Shown piece by piece: positions 45,948 to 56,970 of a DNA stretch of 64,000 nt. Each line of letters begins with the position of its first letter. Within the stretch, counting starts at the first letter, position 1. Origin of the DNA: Taudactylus pleione (Eukaryota; Chordata; Amphibia; Anura; Myobatrachidae). Where the stretch lies: NCBI GenBank assembly GCA_031769625.1, contig JAUIMM010001419.1, positions 64,501 to 128,500 on the forward strand, in the 5' to 3' direction. The notes below the pieces were generated by a model. It had not been told where the DNA came from. It made no database searches and was given only the letters and a program-made list of their open reading frames with translations. A program made the position numbers and the translations under genes.

Positions 45948-45958
45948 AAAGGGGGGGG
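45948..45958 (+). promoter_or_regulatory. polypurine tract of the chromovirus
   Basis: aaagggggggg is placed three bases before the 3' LTR and would prime plus-strand DNA synthesis. Confidence 0.8.
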
Positions 45959-45961
45959 TAC

Positions 45962-46809
45962 TGTCAGGATGCGGCCTGGGATCGGCCGCTACTCACCCCT
46001 ACACCGTAGTCTTCATGCTCTGAGGCATGTAGATGCCAGGCCTAGGAGCGGTTGCGGCTGAGTATACTTCCCGGAGTCTGCTAGAATCCTCATGTGCGCG
46101 TCTTGGTTCCATTAGCGTGGACATGGGCACCGCCATGTTGGTTCGAGTCATCTGACTAGTATCCTCCACTTGTAGCCTGTGGCTGGTCAGCTGCTTCATT
46201 AGACCAATGACCAGCTCAGTCTCTGGAACAGGAAGTTGCCTGTGCAACTTCGCTTCTCTGGTGATCATTTGCTGAGACTGCGTCCTAGACTCAACACTAT
46301 CCTCCAGTGTTCTCCATTAAGTTGCTAACCCGTATGTTCTTTGTTTGCTTAGCATCTGGATTCCCAGTCACCATCGCTATTCAGCATCTCATATCAAGTG
46401 CTGATTACCGCCGCTATTCAGCGTCTCATATCCAATGCTGATTACCACTGCTATTCAGCATCTCATATCAAGTGCATATCAACTGCTGACTACTATCACT
46501 ATTCAGCGTCTCATATCTAGTCCTCCCATATTTATCTCTGTGCTTTCTCCAGGTACCTGCCCCAGGGGCCGTGACCTGTTCACTTGGTGCTGCAAAACCC
46601 ATATCCTGCTTGGAGGGGTCACTGGTGAATACCATCTGGTGGACTAGACTCCGCACCTTGAGGTAGGTCTTGCCAACACCAGGGAGAGATGTATGAAGAG
46701 GACATATTAACTCTCATTAACTCATTTACTTTCCCGTTTCTTGTCTCCTACTGCCCTTAGCCCTCTGGTCTTAGTTCCTCCAGTTGAAAACAAACTCTCG
46801 GGCTTGACA
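45962..46809 (+). repeat. 3' LTR of the chromovirus
   Basis: From tgtcaggatgcg to gcttgaca. It is much diverged from the 5' LTR, with an extra copy of the ctatt-cagcatctcatatc repeat near 46440-46515. It lacks the segment acctaaggatatttaagct of the 5' LTR (see finding), so the TATA-like box is gone. Confidence 0.92.
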
Positions 46810-46900
46810 GGCTTGCTTAAATCGTTCTCTCTCTTCATGTAATCCCAGACATTCTCGATGATGTTGAGATCAGGGCTCTGTGGGGGCCATATCATCGCTA
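46810..46900 (-). pseudogene. Tc1/mariner remnant, part 2 (transposase DDE end)
   Basis: On the minus strand: WPPQSPDLNIIENVW followed by DYMKREN, the strongly conserved catalytic end of Tc1 transposases, with the last acidic residue in IIEN. The frame leads through the ggctt duplication into part 1 at 40909. Upstream (above 46900) the rest of the transposase is missing, so the Tc1 copy was already truncated. Confidence 0.88.
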
Positions 46901-47799
46901 ATCAAAGGGTTATAGAAATTATATTATAAAGACTAGTTAAAAGGTGTGAACTGTCAGTGAAGAAGTTGTTGAATAGTAATGGACAGACTATGAATAATCA
47001 CAGCCAGGGCTGTAGTAGGGTACCCTGTGTCGGCCCTACCCCAAACATATGATGTCATGGCGTCACAATGAGGGAACGGGGTCTCCATAACCAAGACGAA
47101 GTTTAGCATCTGGAGCATCCTAAGGACACTACAGCAATGCTGCAGGGTGGCGATCTAGGCGCCCTGCAAGCCATATGCAGGTGCCATGGCTCGGCAACAA
47201 TGCATATTAGAGAGTACATAGGGGGAGATGTCAAATGCACTATAACCAGCACTATTTGACACCAGCAGCAGCTCCTACCCTCTTAGATGAGGGATGCTGT
47301 TGCTGCCCATGCTGCACTGAGAGGAGGAGACAGTCCTGGACCCTGCGCAATGGATCTGACAGGCGCAGCCCATAAAAGTTGAGTAGGGCTGCCCGATAAG
47401 CGGAGGAGTGGCTTCCCACTGGAAACACTCTCTGCTAATTGCAGCCTGCACTGACAGTTCCAGGGGGAAAATACACCTCCCCCTGGGAGTGCTTGTCCTG
47501 TGTTTGATTGACAGGTAGCATATCCAATGGGAATCTACTGCCAGTCCCAGTATAGCCAATGCAGGTATGGACTGCAACTGGCTCACTGAGGTGGTGGATT
47601 TTACTGGGGTCACTCTTTGACACTAACAACCAAGACCGGTTTGTATAAAAGCAGGTAACTAAGAGAAAATCACTTTTCTATATGATATCTGCAAACATCT
47701 AATGATTTTGCCATCACCTTATTTTTGTATGGTAACGGAAAATCATTCAGATTGAAAAAGATAAGTGCACTTCTGTGGCTTATTGTTTGTTCACTTATC
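46901..47799. other. unassigned sequence
   Basis: No gene recognised. cagccagggctgtagtag near 47002 could be a hAT-like end without a visible partner. Confidence 0.3.
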
Positions 47800-48414
47800 T
47801 GCAGGATTAGCTCTGCCAGGCCATGGTACTGGGGATGGGGCTTGGCCAAATTCGGGGAGGTGTGGCCACATCCCCTCCCCCCAAAAAAACCTTAAGCACA
47901 GGGAGGGGGGATCAATGCAATTGCTCCCACCCGTAACCGCCTCCCTGCCCACTATCACTGGCCACGCTGGTATAACAGCGCAGCCGCAGCAGCACTTCAG
48001 GCAGTGGGGTCATTACGTGTCAAGTAAATCAGGTCATTATGTGTCAAGTAAACCACTTGATCTAGCTTTGATAAAGCTTCAGTTCACACTATGCAATAGT
48101 ACTGGAGTTGTGGCCCTAATGTTGGAGGTAGGTGAAACAGTCACCAACTCTGCGGTGCACAATCAGCAATGCTCATGTAATTGCTGTGGAAGATCTATGT
48201 GAGCAAAAGTTGTGAAAGTGCACATGCTTATACAACTTTTGATGCTGATTTAAAAAATTGCTGCCTCAAGGCTTACAAAAAAGTACTTTATTTGACAGTA
48301 CGAAGCCAAGGTAGGCCAAAAAATCCTTAGTGTAACATTTTTTCTGGAATTCAGCTGCCTAGATCTCCAAAGGAAAACATTATTTTACTATGACATTAGT
48401 ATAGCTAACTATCC

Positions 48415-48705
48415 AAGTGGACACCATCACAATCATAAAATAACAGACTTTAAAGTTACTTAGTTCCTGAGATAATGTCATCTAAAATTACTTTCGCAAA
48501 TAGTGCATTCAATTTTCCATCATGTTTGCAGTCCAATAGCAAGGAAGAAGCATAACCAATTTTCTTGAAACAAAATTAATTAAAAAGAGCAGACTGTAAA
48601 CTACAACATATATTTTTTTCTGGACAGACATATTGCCTCAGAAGGGAGAAAACAGGCTTTAATGCTAGGTCAATTTCGGTTTACGCAGTACTTAATATTA
48701 TGGAC
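48415..48705. other. extra segment in the left arm
   Basis: Has no counterpart in the right arm (between about 49750 and 49780). It is either an insertion in the left arm or a deletion in the right. No target duplication seen. Confidence 0.45.
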
Positions 48706-48946
48706 AACGAGGCAACGTTTAAATGGCTCTCACTATAAGGCAATGAGAGTTTGAATCTTGTAATTAGGCACAGTTATACAACTTTTAGTGCTCATTTTAA
48801 AAATATTTATTTGGACTAATAAAGACTAATATGTTTTTTTAAATTAGATGAAAGTTATCTTTCACAACTACTTTGACAAGATTTAGTTTAAATTGATGAT
48901 TTGCAATAAAACTTTAATCGAACAATAAGTTAGTGAAAATCATAGC

Positions 48947-49345
48947 TTGCTTTGTATTTGTTTGTATATTGTTGCATATACTGTACATATTGATACATGT
49001 TGTGTCACTGATATGTTTGAATTAAATATTAATATTTGTGAAACTTCTGATGAGCATCATGATGCATTTGTCAGTTTCATGCACCTTCATGGTCCAGCTC
49101 AATCATGTTACTGGCCACTGAGAAAAGATTCATGTTGGGTTGCAAATGAGCATATTATTGCTAATATTCCTGCACCTTCAGCAACGTCAATGGGGCGACA
49201 ATATAGACTATTGTCAAAAACATTGTTGAGCATTGTTAAAAAAATTTCTTCTGCTATGAATAAATCAAGCAACAGCTCTGGCTTGGGAACCATCAAGAAA
49301 CCCAAAATCAGGATTTGGATCCTTGGCAAAACCACCCAATTTTAG
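48947..49345 (+). pseudogene. unknown coding remnant in the centre of the long-arm element
   Basis: An open frame of 132 codons in the loop between the two arms. It contains SFMHLHGPAQSCYWPLRKDS, then CWVANEHIIANIPAPS and MGRQYRLLSKTLLSIVKKIS. This composed, non-repetitive sequence with W and C residues looks like real protein, probably the C-terminus of a transposon protein, though I cannot name the family. The ATG at 48947 lies in AT-rich sequence and is unlikely to be the natural start. The C-terminus degenerates into repeated phrases (caggcttgggattctgtgg type) after 49300. The position, sole coding piece within a long inverted repeat, suggests the transposase or an accessory protein. Confidence 0.5.
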
Positions 49346-50539
49346 GCTTTGAGTTCTATGGAAATGAAACCCAATTTCAGCAGGCTTGGGATTCTGTGGT
49401 AAAAAAAACCAATTTCAGGCTTGGGGTCCTGGGAAAGAGACCCACCCGTGGCTGTTGTTACATGGCTATCGGGCGTGGCCCCTAGGTGATGGGGTTATCA
49501 TTTCTTTAGGAAGTGGTAGTGGCAAAGCCACCATGGGCCAACGCAACACATTAAAGATTTATTGCAAATTAACAATTTAAACTAAATCTTGTCAAAGTAG
49601 TCATGACAGTTCTTTTGATAACTTTTATCTTAATTTAACAAAAAAAAATAGTCCTATTAGTCAAGATAAATGTTTTAAACATGAGCACTAAAAGTTGTAT
49701 AACTGTGCCTAATTACAAGATTCAAGCTATCCTTACCTTATAGTGAGAGCCATTTAAACATTTAATGTCATACTAAAATAATGTTTTCCTTTGGAGATAT
49801 AGGCTGCTGAATTCCAGAAAAAAAAATTACATGATGGATTTTGTGGCCTACTTTGGCCTCATACTGTCAAAAAAGTACTCTTCGTAAGCCTTGAGGCAAA
49901 GATTTTTGACAGCATCAAAAGTTGTATACACATGTGCACTTTCACAACTTGTAGATCTGCCACAGCAATTACTTGAACATTGCTAATTGTGCACTGTGGA
50001 GTCTGTGATAGTTTCACCTACTTCCACTACCAGGGCCCAGAGCCGGCCCTAGGCATAGGCATTCTAAGCATATGAATGCATAGGGGCATTCCACGGCTCT
50101 GCAGCACACACCCCTCTGTTACCGCGATCGGAGCTCAGCTCCGATCGGCAGCACAGAAGTCAGCCAGACAGGTGTATGTCAGAATGAGCTTCTGCACAGA
50201 AGCTCATTCTGACTACACAGGAGACGGGGAAGATGGCCGCGGCCGTGGGAGAGCATGCTGCGCATGCCCGGGCGCTCCTCCCATGGTCCTTTGCGGAGCC
50301 AAGCCGTGAGTAACAACTCACGGCTCCGCCTCCATAGTAGCTGCCGCCTAGCGCACGCCGCACATCGGACCACTCCAGACTCCACTACAGAAGACAGACA
50401 CCAGGAGTCAAAACACGTCCCGGCGGCTCCCACTCCAGCCTGGCTGACCTGAGACCACCAGGTAAGAGTAAAGTCTCAGGGTGAGTTAGCTTAGGCTTGG
50501 AGAGTGCCGGAGCACTCACTGGACAGAAAGGGGATGCAG

Positions 50540-50562
50540 GCTAGATATATATATATATATAT

Positions 50563-50594
<32 letters not shown>
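50540..50594. repeat. (TA)n(CA)n microsatellite
   Basis: A broken TA run passing into a CA run. Confidence 0.95.
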
Positions 50595-50595
<1 letters not shown>

Positions 50596-51135
50596 CAAAT
50601 CTAGGAGTGGCGAGTGCAGTGGATTTCTGACTTTGTTTATGCGGTTAATTTTTATTAACCTTTTGTGATCATAGCTTTCTCATGCACCCCATGTGCAAAC
50701 TCGTTTATATTAACCTGTGTCAGCTGTCTTTTTGGTAGTGTGATAGAAGCTATGTCAGGTGACTGCCTTACCTTTAAAAGCCATTAGCTGGCAGGTGAGC
50801 TTTAAACCAGGTAACATTTTTTCAGTCTAAACTATGTGATAGCAGCTAACAGGTTTCCATCAGTGTGACGGATAGTGTAGGACCTGCAGAAAGTGGGGTC
50901 CCGTGATGTGGGCTGCGGGCTTAAATGCATTGATCAATCCATGAACTAAATCCCCATTATTTATTTACTTATTTATACATCATTGTGAGTGTTTAAACAT
51001 GGTGAGTGCTGGGTTTTCTGTTTTTATTTATTTAAGCAATGTGGTCACAGGCCACTTGCACCCCAGTCCTGGGAATGGCGAGTGCAGGTCTGCACCCCAA
51101 ATCTAGGAGTGGCGAGTGCAGTGGATTTCTGACTT

Positions 51136-51138
<3 letters not shown>
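50595..51138. repeat. local duplication: 42-bp direct repeat
   Basis: 50595-50636 and 51097-51138 are identical 42-bp blocks (start ccaaatctaggagtggcgag), 502 bp apart. A third, diverged piece (ggaatggcgagtgcag) is at about 51072. Between them the sequence is unassigned. Confidence 0.85.
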
Positions 51139-51168
<30 letters not shown>

Positions 51169-51171
<3 letters not shown>

Positions 51172-51774
51172 GATAGGATCACTGGTAAAGTGGTCTGTGG
51201 CAGGTACATTTGTCCCAGATTCCTGTCTTTTGTGTTTTAAACCCCCAGGAGAAAGTCTGCAGTGTAGCAGGCTTGAGTTTCGGCTTTTTGAAAAGCCGGT
51301 TTGGGACCTGGGGGTTGTGGGTGAGAGGAGAGGGAGGGCTCCACCCACGGCCACTCCAGGTTTTGGTTCTCGCAGCCTGGTAACAGGATTGTTAGTTTCC
51401 ACCTGAGAGTGGCCAATATAAGCCTAGTTTGTTTAGGGCTGATTGTCTCACCTGGCAGAGCAGGCAGGGAGTTTGCTCAGAGACACATGGAAACCTAACT
51501 GTGAGTGTTGTGCTGTGCTTTTGTTGCTGGCAAGGGCATTAGGCCCTGCCAGGTTCTGGTAGTGAGGGAACTACCTGTGAAGTTAGTGCCCCGACAGGGC
51601 TAGGATTTATATTTATGTTTTCTTTATGTTTCTGACATTGTACAATAAAGACTGGCGCCGACCAGCTTGTACTTGCATCCAGACTGGTGTGCTGCTTCCC
51701 TGCTGCTGTGTGTGTGTGTGTAAGGAAGGAGTCCTCTACCCAGGAGAGGGACCCCCTAACCTAACTGTGTCACA
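51169..51774 (+). repeat. 5' LTR of the Gmr1-like element
   Basis: From tgtgataggatcactgg to actgtgtcaca, 606 bp. Promoter-like ccaatataag at 51414-51423 and polyadenylation signal aataaa at 51644-51649. A short TG repeat is near 51710. Confidence 0.95.
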
Positions 51775-51777
51775 ATA

Positions 51778-51795
51778 TGGTGGAGAATGCGGGCA
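51778..51795 (+). promoter_or_regulatory. candidate primer-binding site
   Basis: tggtggagaatgcgggca starts with TGG three bases after the 5' LTR, the normal place and form for a tRNA primer site. I cannot name the tRNA with confidence. Confidence 0.6.
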
Positions 51796-51969
51796 ACCAC
51801 ACACACTAAAGTTGCAGCAAGAGGAAAACTTTCCATTTAAAAATTAAAGGGACAGACACCCAATTTGTGAGTGTGGAAATAACACTGTGTCCTTGGAGTC
51901 CCTTAGAGGAGGCGTCAGCCAATGCTCAGAGAGGCAAGGTTCAGCTTCCAACCTACACCCCAGGACAAA

Positions 51970-53575
51970 ATGGAGGACATTATTAAGGCCTTGCTCCAAG
52001 CTACAGCAGCTCAGCAGGAATCTACCAGGGCTCAGCAGGAAGCTACCAGGGCTCAGCAGGAGACTAACAAACTTCAGCAGGAATCCGCCAGGCAACAACA
52101 GGTCGCCATTGAGGAAACCCCCAGGCCTTAGCTGAAAACAGCCAGGCCATAAGAGAGGTGGTACAGCACCTGGTCGCCAAGCCCAGAGATGTTAATACTG
52201 GTCCTCCCACCACCACTCACTCCGTACGAGCCAGTCACTTCCTCCAAAAGATGACTTCGGGCGATGATGTGGAGGCCTATCTCCCTTTCGGCCGCAAAGA
52301 ACGGCCGAAAGGGAGAGTTGGCCCAAGGAGCAGTGGGCAAGTCTGGTGGCACATTTTTTGTCTGGGGAGCCACAAAAAGCATATTTCGACTTATGCCTGG
52401 CTGATGCCAAGGACTATAAAAAACTAAAACAGGAGATCCTAACTCGCTTGGGAGTCACCACCTTTGTTCGTGCCCAACGGGTCCACCGCTGGGAGTTCCA
52501 TAAGGACAAGCCTCCATGTTCACAGATGCATGACCTCGTCCATCTGTCCTCAAAATGGCTACAGCCCGAGACGCTGACGGGACCACAGATCGTGGAAAGG
52601 GTCGTGATGGACCGGTACCTGCGATCATTACCTGTGACTCTGCGCAAGTGGGTGAGCCATGCAGAACCTAAGTCCGCGGACCAGTTGGTCGAGCTGGTGG
52701 AGAGGTACGTGGCAGCTGAGGAGCTGATGAGTATGCCCCACCGAGCCCCGATGGCGCACCGGCGAACTCCCCGAGACACTGGTAAGACTGTTCCAGGGGA
52801 GAAGGGTGCTGGGCGGTGGAATGTACCTAAGACTGAGGGTGTAGAACCTGGAGACAGGCCTGCCAGGCTGGGAAGGTTCTTGCCCCATAAACGACTAGAC
52901 ATTAATATGACTCAGTGTTTCCGATGTGGTGGCTTCGGCCATATTGCCGCTAATTGCTCACTTACAACTAAACCTATGCAATGTGATACTGCTCATGTCT
53001 ACCGCAGGGGGTCTTTCTTTGCACAGATAGCCTGTACGGCTGACCGGCAGGCTGAGACTGATAAGCACATGTGTGTACTCACTGTAGATGGCAACCGAGT
53101 AGAGGCACTGTTAGACTCTGGTAGCTTGGTGACACTTATAAAAGCTGAGCTGGTGAACCCCTTGCGGCGTGAGGGGAAAACTGTTGGTGTGACCTGCATA
53201 CATGGGGATACTCGATATTATGTTACTGCCGAGGTGAACATCGAGACACCATGTGGTTCTGCTATAGTTTCTGTGGGTTTGGTGCATGGTCTGATGTACG
53301 ATGCAATATTGGGGAGAGACTTTGCTCACTTCTGGAAGTTGTGGGAAAGCTGTTTTGTTCCAGAGGTGAACAACCCCGATCCATTTGAGAAGGTTGTCGA
53401 TGTAGTGGAGGAGGGAGTTTCTTCTGAGTCAGAGTTATTCCCTTTTTCTACTATGGTTGGCGAACTAGAGAATGCGGAACGTGACGGTGGCCCGCCAACT
53501 GATGTGCCTCCCATTGAGGTGGGAAGTGTTGTTGGGCTAGGTGATCGTCTGCCTGATTTAGAGGTCAGAAGATAG
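51970..53575 (+). pseudogene. gag: Gmr1-like gag-protease with SCAN-like domain
   Basis: Capsid polyprotein and protease. Start at 51970 (MEDIIKALLQATAAQQ), followed by a glutamine-rich AQQE repeat, probably coiled coil. Frame changes occur near 52120 and 52280-52300; from about 52300 the frame is open to 53575. Residues at about 52460-52720 (VHRWEFHKDKPPCSQMHDLV, KWLQPETLTGPQIVERVVMD, RYLRSLPVTLRKWV) have the pattern of a SCAN domain, which is known to descend from Gmr1-like gag. A CX2CX4HX4C zinc knuckle (CFRCGGFGHIAANC) is at about 52917-52958. The protease site VEALLDSGSLVTLI is at about 53098-53140. The stop TAG at 53573 is in frame with the integrase that follows. Confidence 0.9.
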
Positions 53576-54868
53576 GTCTTTGCCGTCGAGCAGTTGAATG
53601 ACCCTACTTTGGTAAAAGCCAGGGAGAATGTAAAAGTAGTTGATGGTAAACCCGTAGACCCTGATAGTCCTTTGTCCTATCCCCACATGGCAATGTGTCA
53701 GGATTTGTTATATCAGGAGACTAAGAAGGGGGAAGATGTTGTGGAACAACTAATAGTTCCCAAAGCCTACAGAAGAACAGTGTTGGATCTGGCCCATGGT
53801 CATATAACGGCAGGCCATCTAGGGGTAGAGAAAACCACTGAGTGAATAATGCAGAGGTTTTTCTGGCCCGGGCTTCATAAAGAGGTATCTGACTTTTGCG
53901 CATCCTGCCCTGAGTGTCAGTATCATGCTCCCAGGCCACATTTTAAGAGTCCACTAGTTCCATTGCCTATCATAGAGGTGCCGTTTGAAAGAATAGCAAT
54001 GGATTTGGTTGGACCCTTAATGAAGTCTGCCAGGAGACACCAGTATATTCTGGTCATAATGGATTACGCTACCAGGTACCCGGAAGCGATCCCGTTGCGC
54101 AATACGTCAACCAAGACCATTGCCAGAGAGCTAGTTCATGCCTTTAGCAGGCTGGGTATACCTAAGGAGATACTAACTGACCAGGGTACACCGTTTATGT
54201 CCAAAGTCATGAAAGAGTTATGCCGCCTGTTCAAAATCGAACAGTTAAGAACTTCGGTTTATCACCCCCAAACCGATGGGCTGGTCGAGAGGTTTAACAA
54301 GACGTTAAAACACATGCTTAGGAAAGTGGTCGACAAGGATGGTAGGGATTGGGACTACTTATTGCCGTATTTATTGTTGGCCATAAGAGAAGTTCCCCAG
54401 TCCTCCACCGGGTTTTCACCCTTCGACTTGTTGTATGGGAGACACCCAAGGGGGTTACTAGACATTGCCAAAGAGACATGGGAGGGGCAGTCTAGTCCTT
54501 ACAAAACGGTGATTGAGTATGTTTCTCAAATGCAGGAGAGAATTGCTGCGGTAGTGCCGATAGTGAGAGAACACCTGGAACAGGCTCAACAGGCACAGCA
54601 GAGGGTATACAACCGCAATGCTCGGTTACACAGCTTTGCTCCTGGGGACAGAGTGTTAGTATTGGTTCTCACTGTGGAAAATAAACTTTTGGCTAAATGG
54701 CAAGGGCCCTTTGAAATCTTAGAAAGAGTGGGGCAGGTCAATTACAAAGTTTACCAGCCGGGGAAAAGAAAGCCGGAACAGATATACCATATAAATCTGT
54801 TAAAGCCCTGGAAAGATAGAACGGTACTGTCGGCCGTCCGAGACCCTCCAGTAAGTCCAGGCCCTTAG
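53576..54868 (+). pseudogene. pol: Gmr1-like integrase (upstream of RT)
   Basis: DNA-joining enzyme. HHCC zinc region: HGHITAGHLGVEKTTE, a TGA at 53843 in place of what was probably an Arg codon, then CASCPEC. The catalytic core has all three acidic residues: AMDLVGPL, EILTDQGTPF and HPQTDGLVERFNKTLK. After it come FSPFDLLYGRHPRG and the C-terminal SH3-like barrel (FAPGDRVLVLVLT, LAKWQGPFEI) with YHINLLKPW. Apart from the stops at 53573 and 53843 the frame is intact. At 54868 it ends and the RT begins in another frame. Confidence 0.93.
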
Positions 54869-54869
54869 T

Positions 54870-56394
54870 TCCCGAAGTGACAGTAGCAAAAACCCTGTCG
54901 GCAATTCAACAACAAGAGGTCAAGGAGTTTCTGATTAGAAATAGGGTGCTGTTCTCTGACGTACCTGGGAAAACATCGGTCATTAAACATGACATCATCA
55001 CTGACCCAGGGGTTAAAGTTAATCTAAAGCCCTATAGGTTACCAGAAGCACAAAGAGAATCGGTGTAGAAAGAAATGAAAAATATGCTAGAGTTAGGGGT
55101 TATTGAAGAATCACATAGTGAATGGTCAAGTCCCATTGTGTTGAATCCAAAGCCCGACGGGAGTGTGCGTTTCTGCAATGACTTCCGAAAGTTGAACAGT
55201 GTTTCAAAATTCGATGCCTACCCGATGCCAAGAGTGGATGAACTGATTGAGAGACTAGGGACAGCAAGGTATTTAACCACTCTTGACCTAACCAAAGGGT
55301 ATTGGCAAGTACCGTTAACCGAGAGCGCCAAACAAAAGACAGCTTTTTCTGCGCCAGAGGGCTTGTTTCAGTACAAGATGTTGCCCTTCGGGCTACATGG
55401 GGCACCTGCTACCTTCCAAAGAATGATGGACAGGATTCTATGGCCCCATAGACGGTATGCGGCTGCTTATCTGGATGACGTGGTCGTTCATAGTCCTGAT
55501 TGGCAGTCTCACTTACCCAGGGTGCAAGCAGTGTTGGACTCCATCTATAAGGCAGGTTTGACAGCCAACCCAAAAAAGTGTTGTCTAGGCATGGAGGAAG
55601 TAAAATATCTGGGATTCACCATTAGCAGAGGCCTGATAAAGCCTCAGCTCAATAAAGTTGATGCCATACAAAACTGGCCACGGCCTCTGAATAAGAAGCA
55701 GGTGAGAACCTTCTTGGGAATTACGGGGTACTACAAGAGGTTTATACCCAACTTTGCCACCATGGCAGTCCCACTGACTGACCTGACCAAAGGCAAACAA
55801 AAAGTCATGGTAGAATGGAGTCCTGTGGCAGAGAAAGCTTTTCAGGAGTTGAAAGTAGTGTTGTGTTCCCAACCAGTCCTGATGACTCCTAATTTTGAAA
55901 GGGAATTCATAGTACAAACCGATGCATCAGAAGTAGGTATAGGAGCGGTCCTGTCCCCGAACAAGGAGGGTGAGGAACACCCTATTTTCTATCTTAGCAG
56001 AAAGTTGAATGTACATGAGAGAAACTATGCCACAGTGGAGAAGGAGGCGTTGGCCATAAAGTGGGCGTTAGAGGCTCTCAGGTACTACTTGGTCGGAAGA
56101 AAGTTCAAATTGATCACTGACCATGCCCCTCTGAAGTGGATGTCTGAAAATAAGGACAGTAATGCAAGAATTACAAGATGGTTCTTGGCGTTACAAACTT
56201 TTACATTTTCAGTGGAACACAGGCCAGGAAGCCAGCTGGCCAATGCTGACGCGTTGTCACGCGTTCATTGTTTGTGGGCTTCAGTTGTTCCGCCCCACAG
56301 GTCGAAACAAAGGGGGGGGATATGTGATAGGATCACTGGTAAAGTGGTCTGTGGCAGGTACATTTGTCCCAGATTCCTGTCTTTTGTGTTTTAA
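54870..56394 (+). pseudogene. pol: Gmr1-like reverse transcriptase - RNase H
   Basis: RT begins with an N-terminal region (NRVLFSDVPGKTSVIKHDI), a TAG stop at 55066, then an unbroken frame of 439 codons: EESHSEWSSPIVLNPKPDGS, RFCNDFRKLN, YLTTLDLTKGYWQVP, LPFGLHGAPATFQRMMDRIL, the catalytic AAYLDDVVVHS, YLGFTISRGLIKPQ, FLGITGYYKRFIPNFA. RNase H: FIVQTDASEVGIGAVLS, EKEALAIKWALEALRYY, LITDHAPLKWM, ending with NADALSRVH. All RT and RNase H catalytic residues are present. The frame passes through the polypurine tract and ends 70 bp inside the 3' LTR. Two residues differ from the copy at 57151 (YKM for YNM; ISRG for IGRG), and the copy has the more family-like states. Confidence 0.94.
56309..56320 (+). 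promoter_or_regulatory. polypurine tract of the Gmr1-like element
   Basis: aaagggggggga lies just before the 3' LTR start. Confidence 0.85.
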
Positions 56395-56933
56395 ATCCCC
56401 AGGAGAAAGTCTGCAGTGTAGCAGGCTTGAGTTTCGGCTTTTTGAAAAGCCGGTTTGGGACCTGGGGCTTGTGGGTGAGAGGAGAGGGAGGGCTCCACCC
56501 ATGGCCACTCCAAGTTTTGGTTCTCGCAGCCTGGTAACAGGATTGTTAGTTTTCCACCTGAGAGTGGCCAATATAAGCCTAGTTTGTTTAGGGCTGATTG
56601 TCTCACCTGGGAGAGCAGGCAGGGAGTTTGCTCAGAGACACTTGGAAACCTAACCGTGAGTGTTGTGCTGTGCTTTTGTTGCTGGCGAGGGCATTAGGCC
56701 CTGCCAGGTTCTGGTAGTGAGGGAACTACCTGTGAAGTTAGTGCCCCGACAGGGCTAGGATTTATATTTATGTTTTCTTTATGTTTCTGACATTGTACAA
56801 TAAAGACTGGCGCCGATCAGCTTGTACATGCATCCAGACTGGTGTGCTGCTTCCCTGCTGCTGTGTGTGTGTGTGTGTGTAAGGAAGGAGTCCTCTACCC
56901 AGGAGAGGGACCCCCTAACCTAACTGTGTCACA
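56323..56933 (+). repeat. 3' LTR of the Gmr1-like element
   Basis: 611 bp, the same as the 5' LTR apart from about ten substitutions, one single-base indel and a longer TG run near 56865. Confidence 0.95.
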
Positions 56934-56970
56934 ATATATATATATATTATATATATATATATATATATAT
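56934..56970. repeat. (TA)n microsatellite
   Basis: Continuation of the TA tract in which the Gmr1-like element is inserted. Confidence 0.93.

Larger units (their letters stand above)
40910..46809 (+). mobile_element. Sushi-type chromovirus (Ty3/Gypsy), 5.9 kb, TSD GGCTT
   Basis: Two LTRs, gag, protease, RT, RNase H, integrase and chromodomain in Gypsy order, flanked by perfect 5-bp duplications ggctt at 40905-40909 and 46810-46814. It sits inside a Tc1 remnant. Every coding part except the short protease and integrase stretches is broken, so it is an old, inactive copy. Confidence 0.94.
51169..56933 (+). mobile_element. Gmr1-like Ty3/Gypsy retrotransposon, 5.8 kb
   Basis: Two LTRs, gag with SCAN-like region, protease, then integrase before reverse transcriptase and RNase H. 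This copia-like order in a Gypsy element is the mark of the Gmr1 group. It is inserted in a TA microsatellite; atat stands at both edges but cannot be proved as the target duplication there. The LTRs differ by about ten substitutions by eye, so it is fairly young, yet it has two gag frameshifts, one pol frame change and three stops. Confidence 0.93.
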
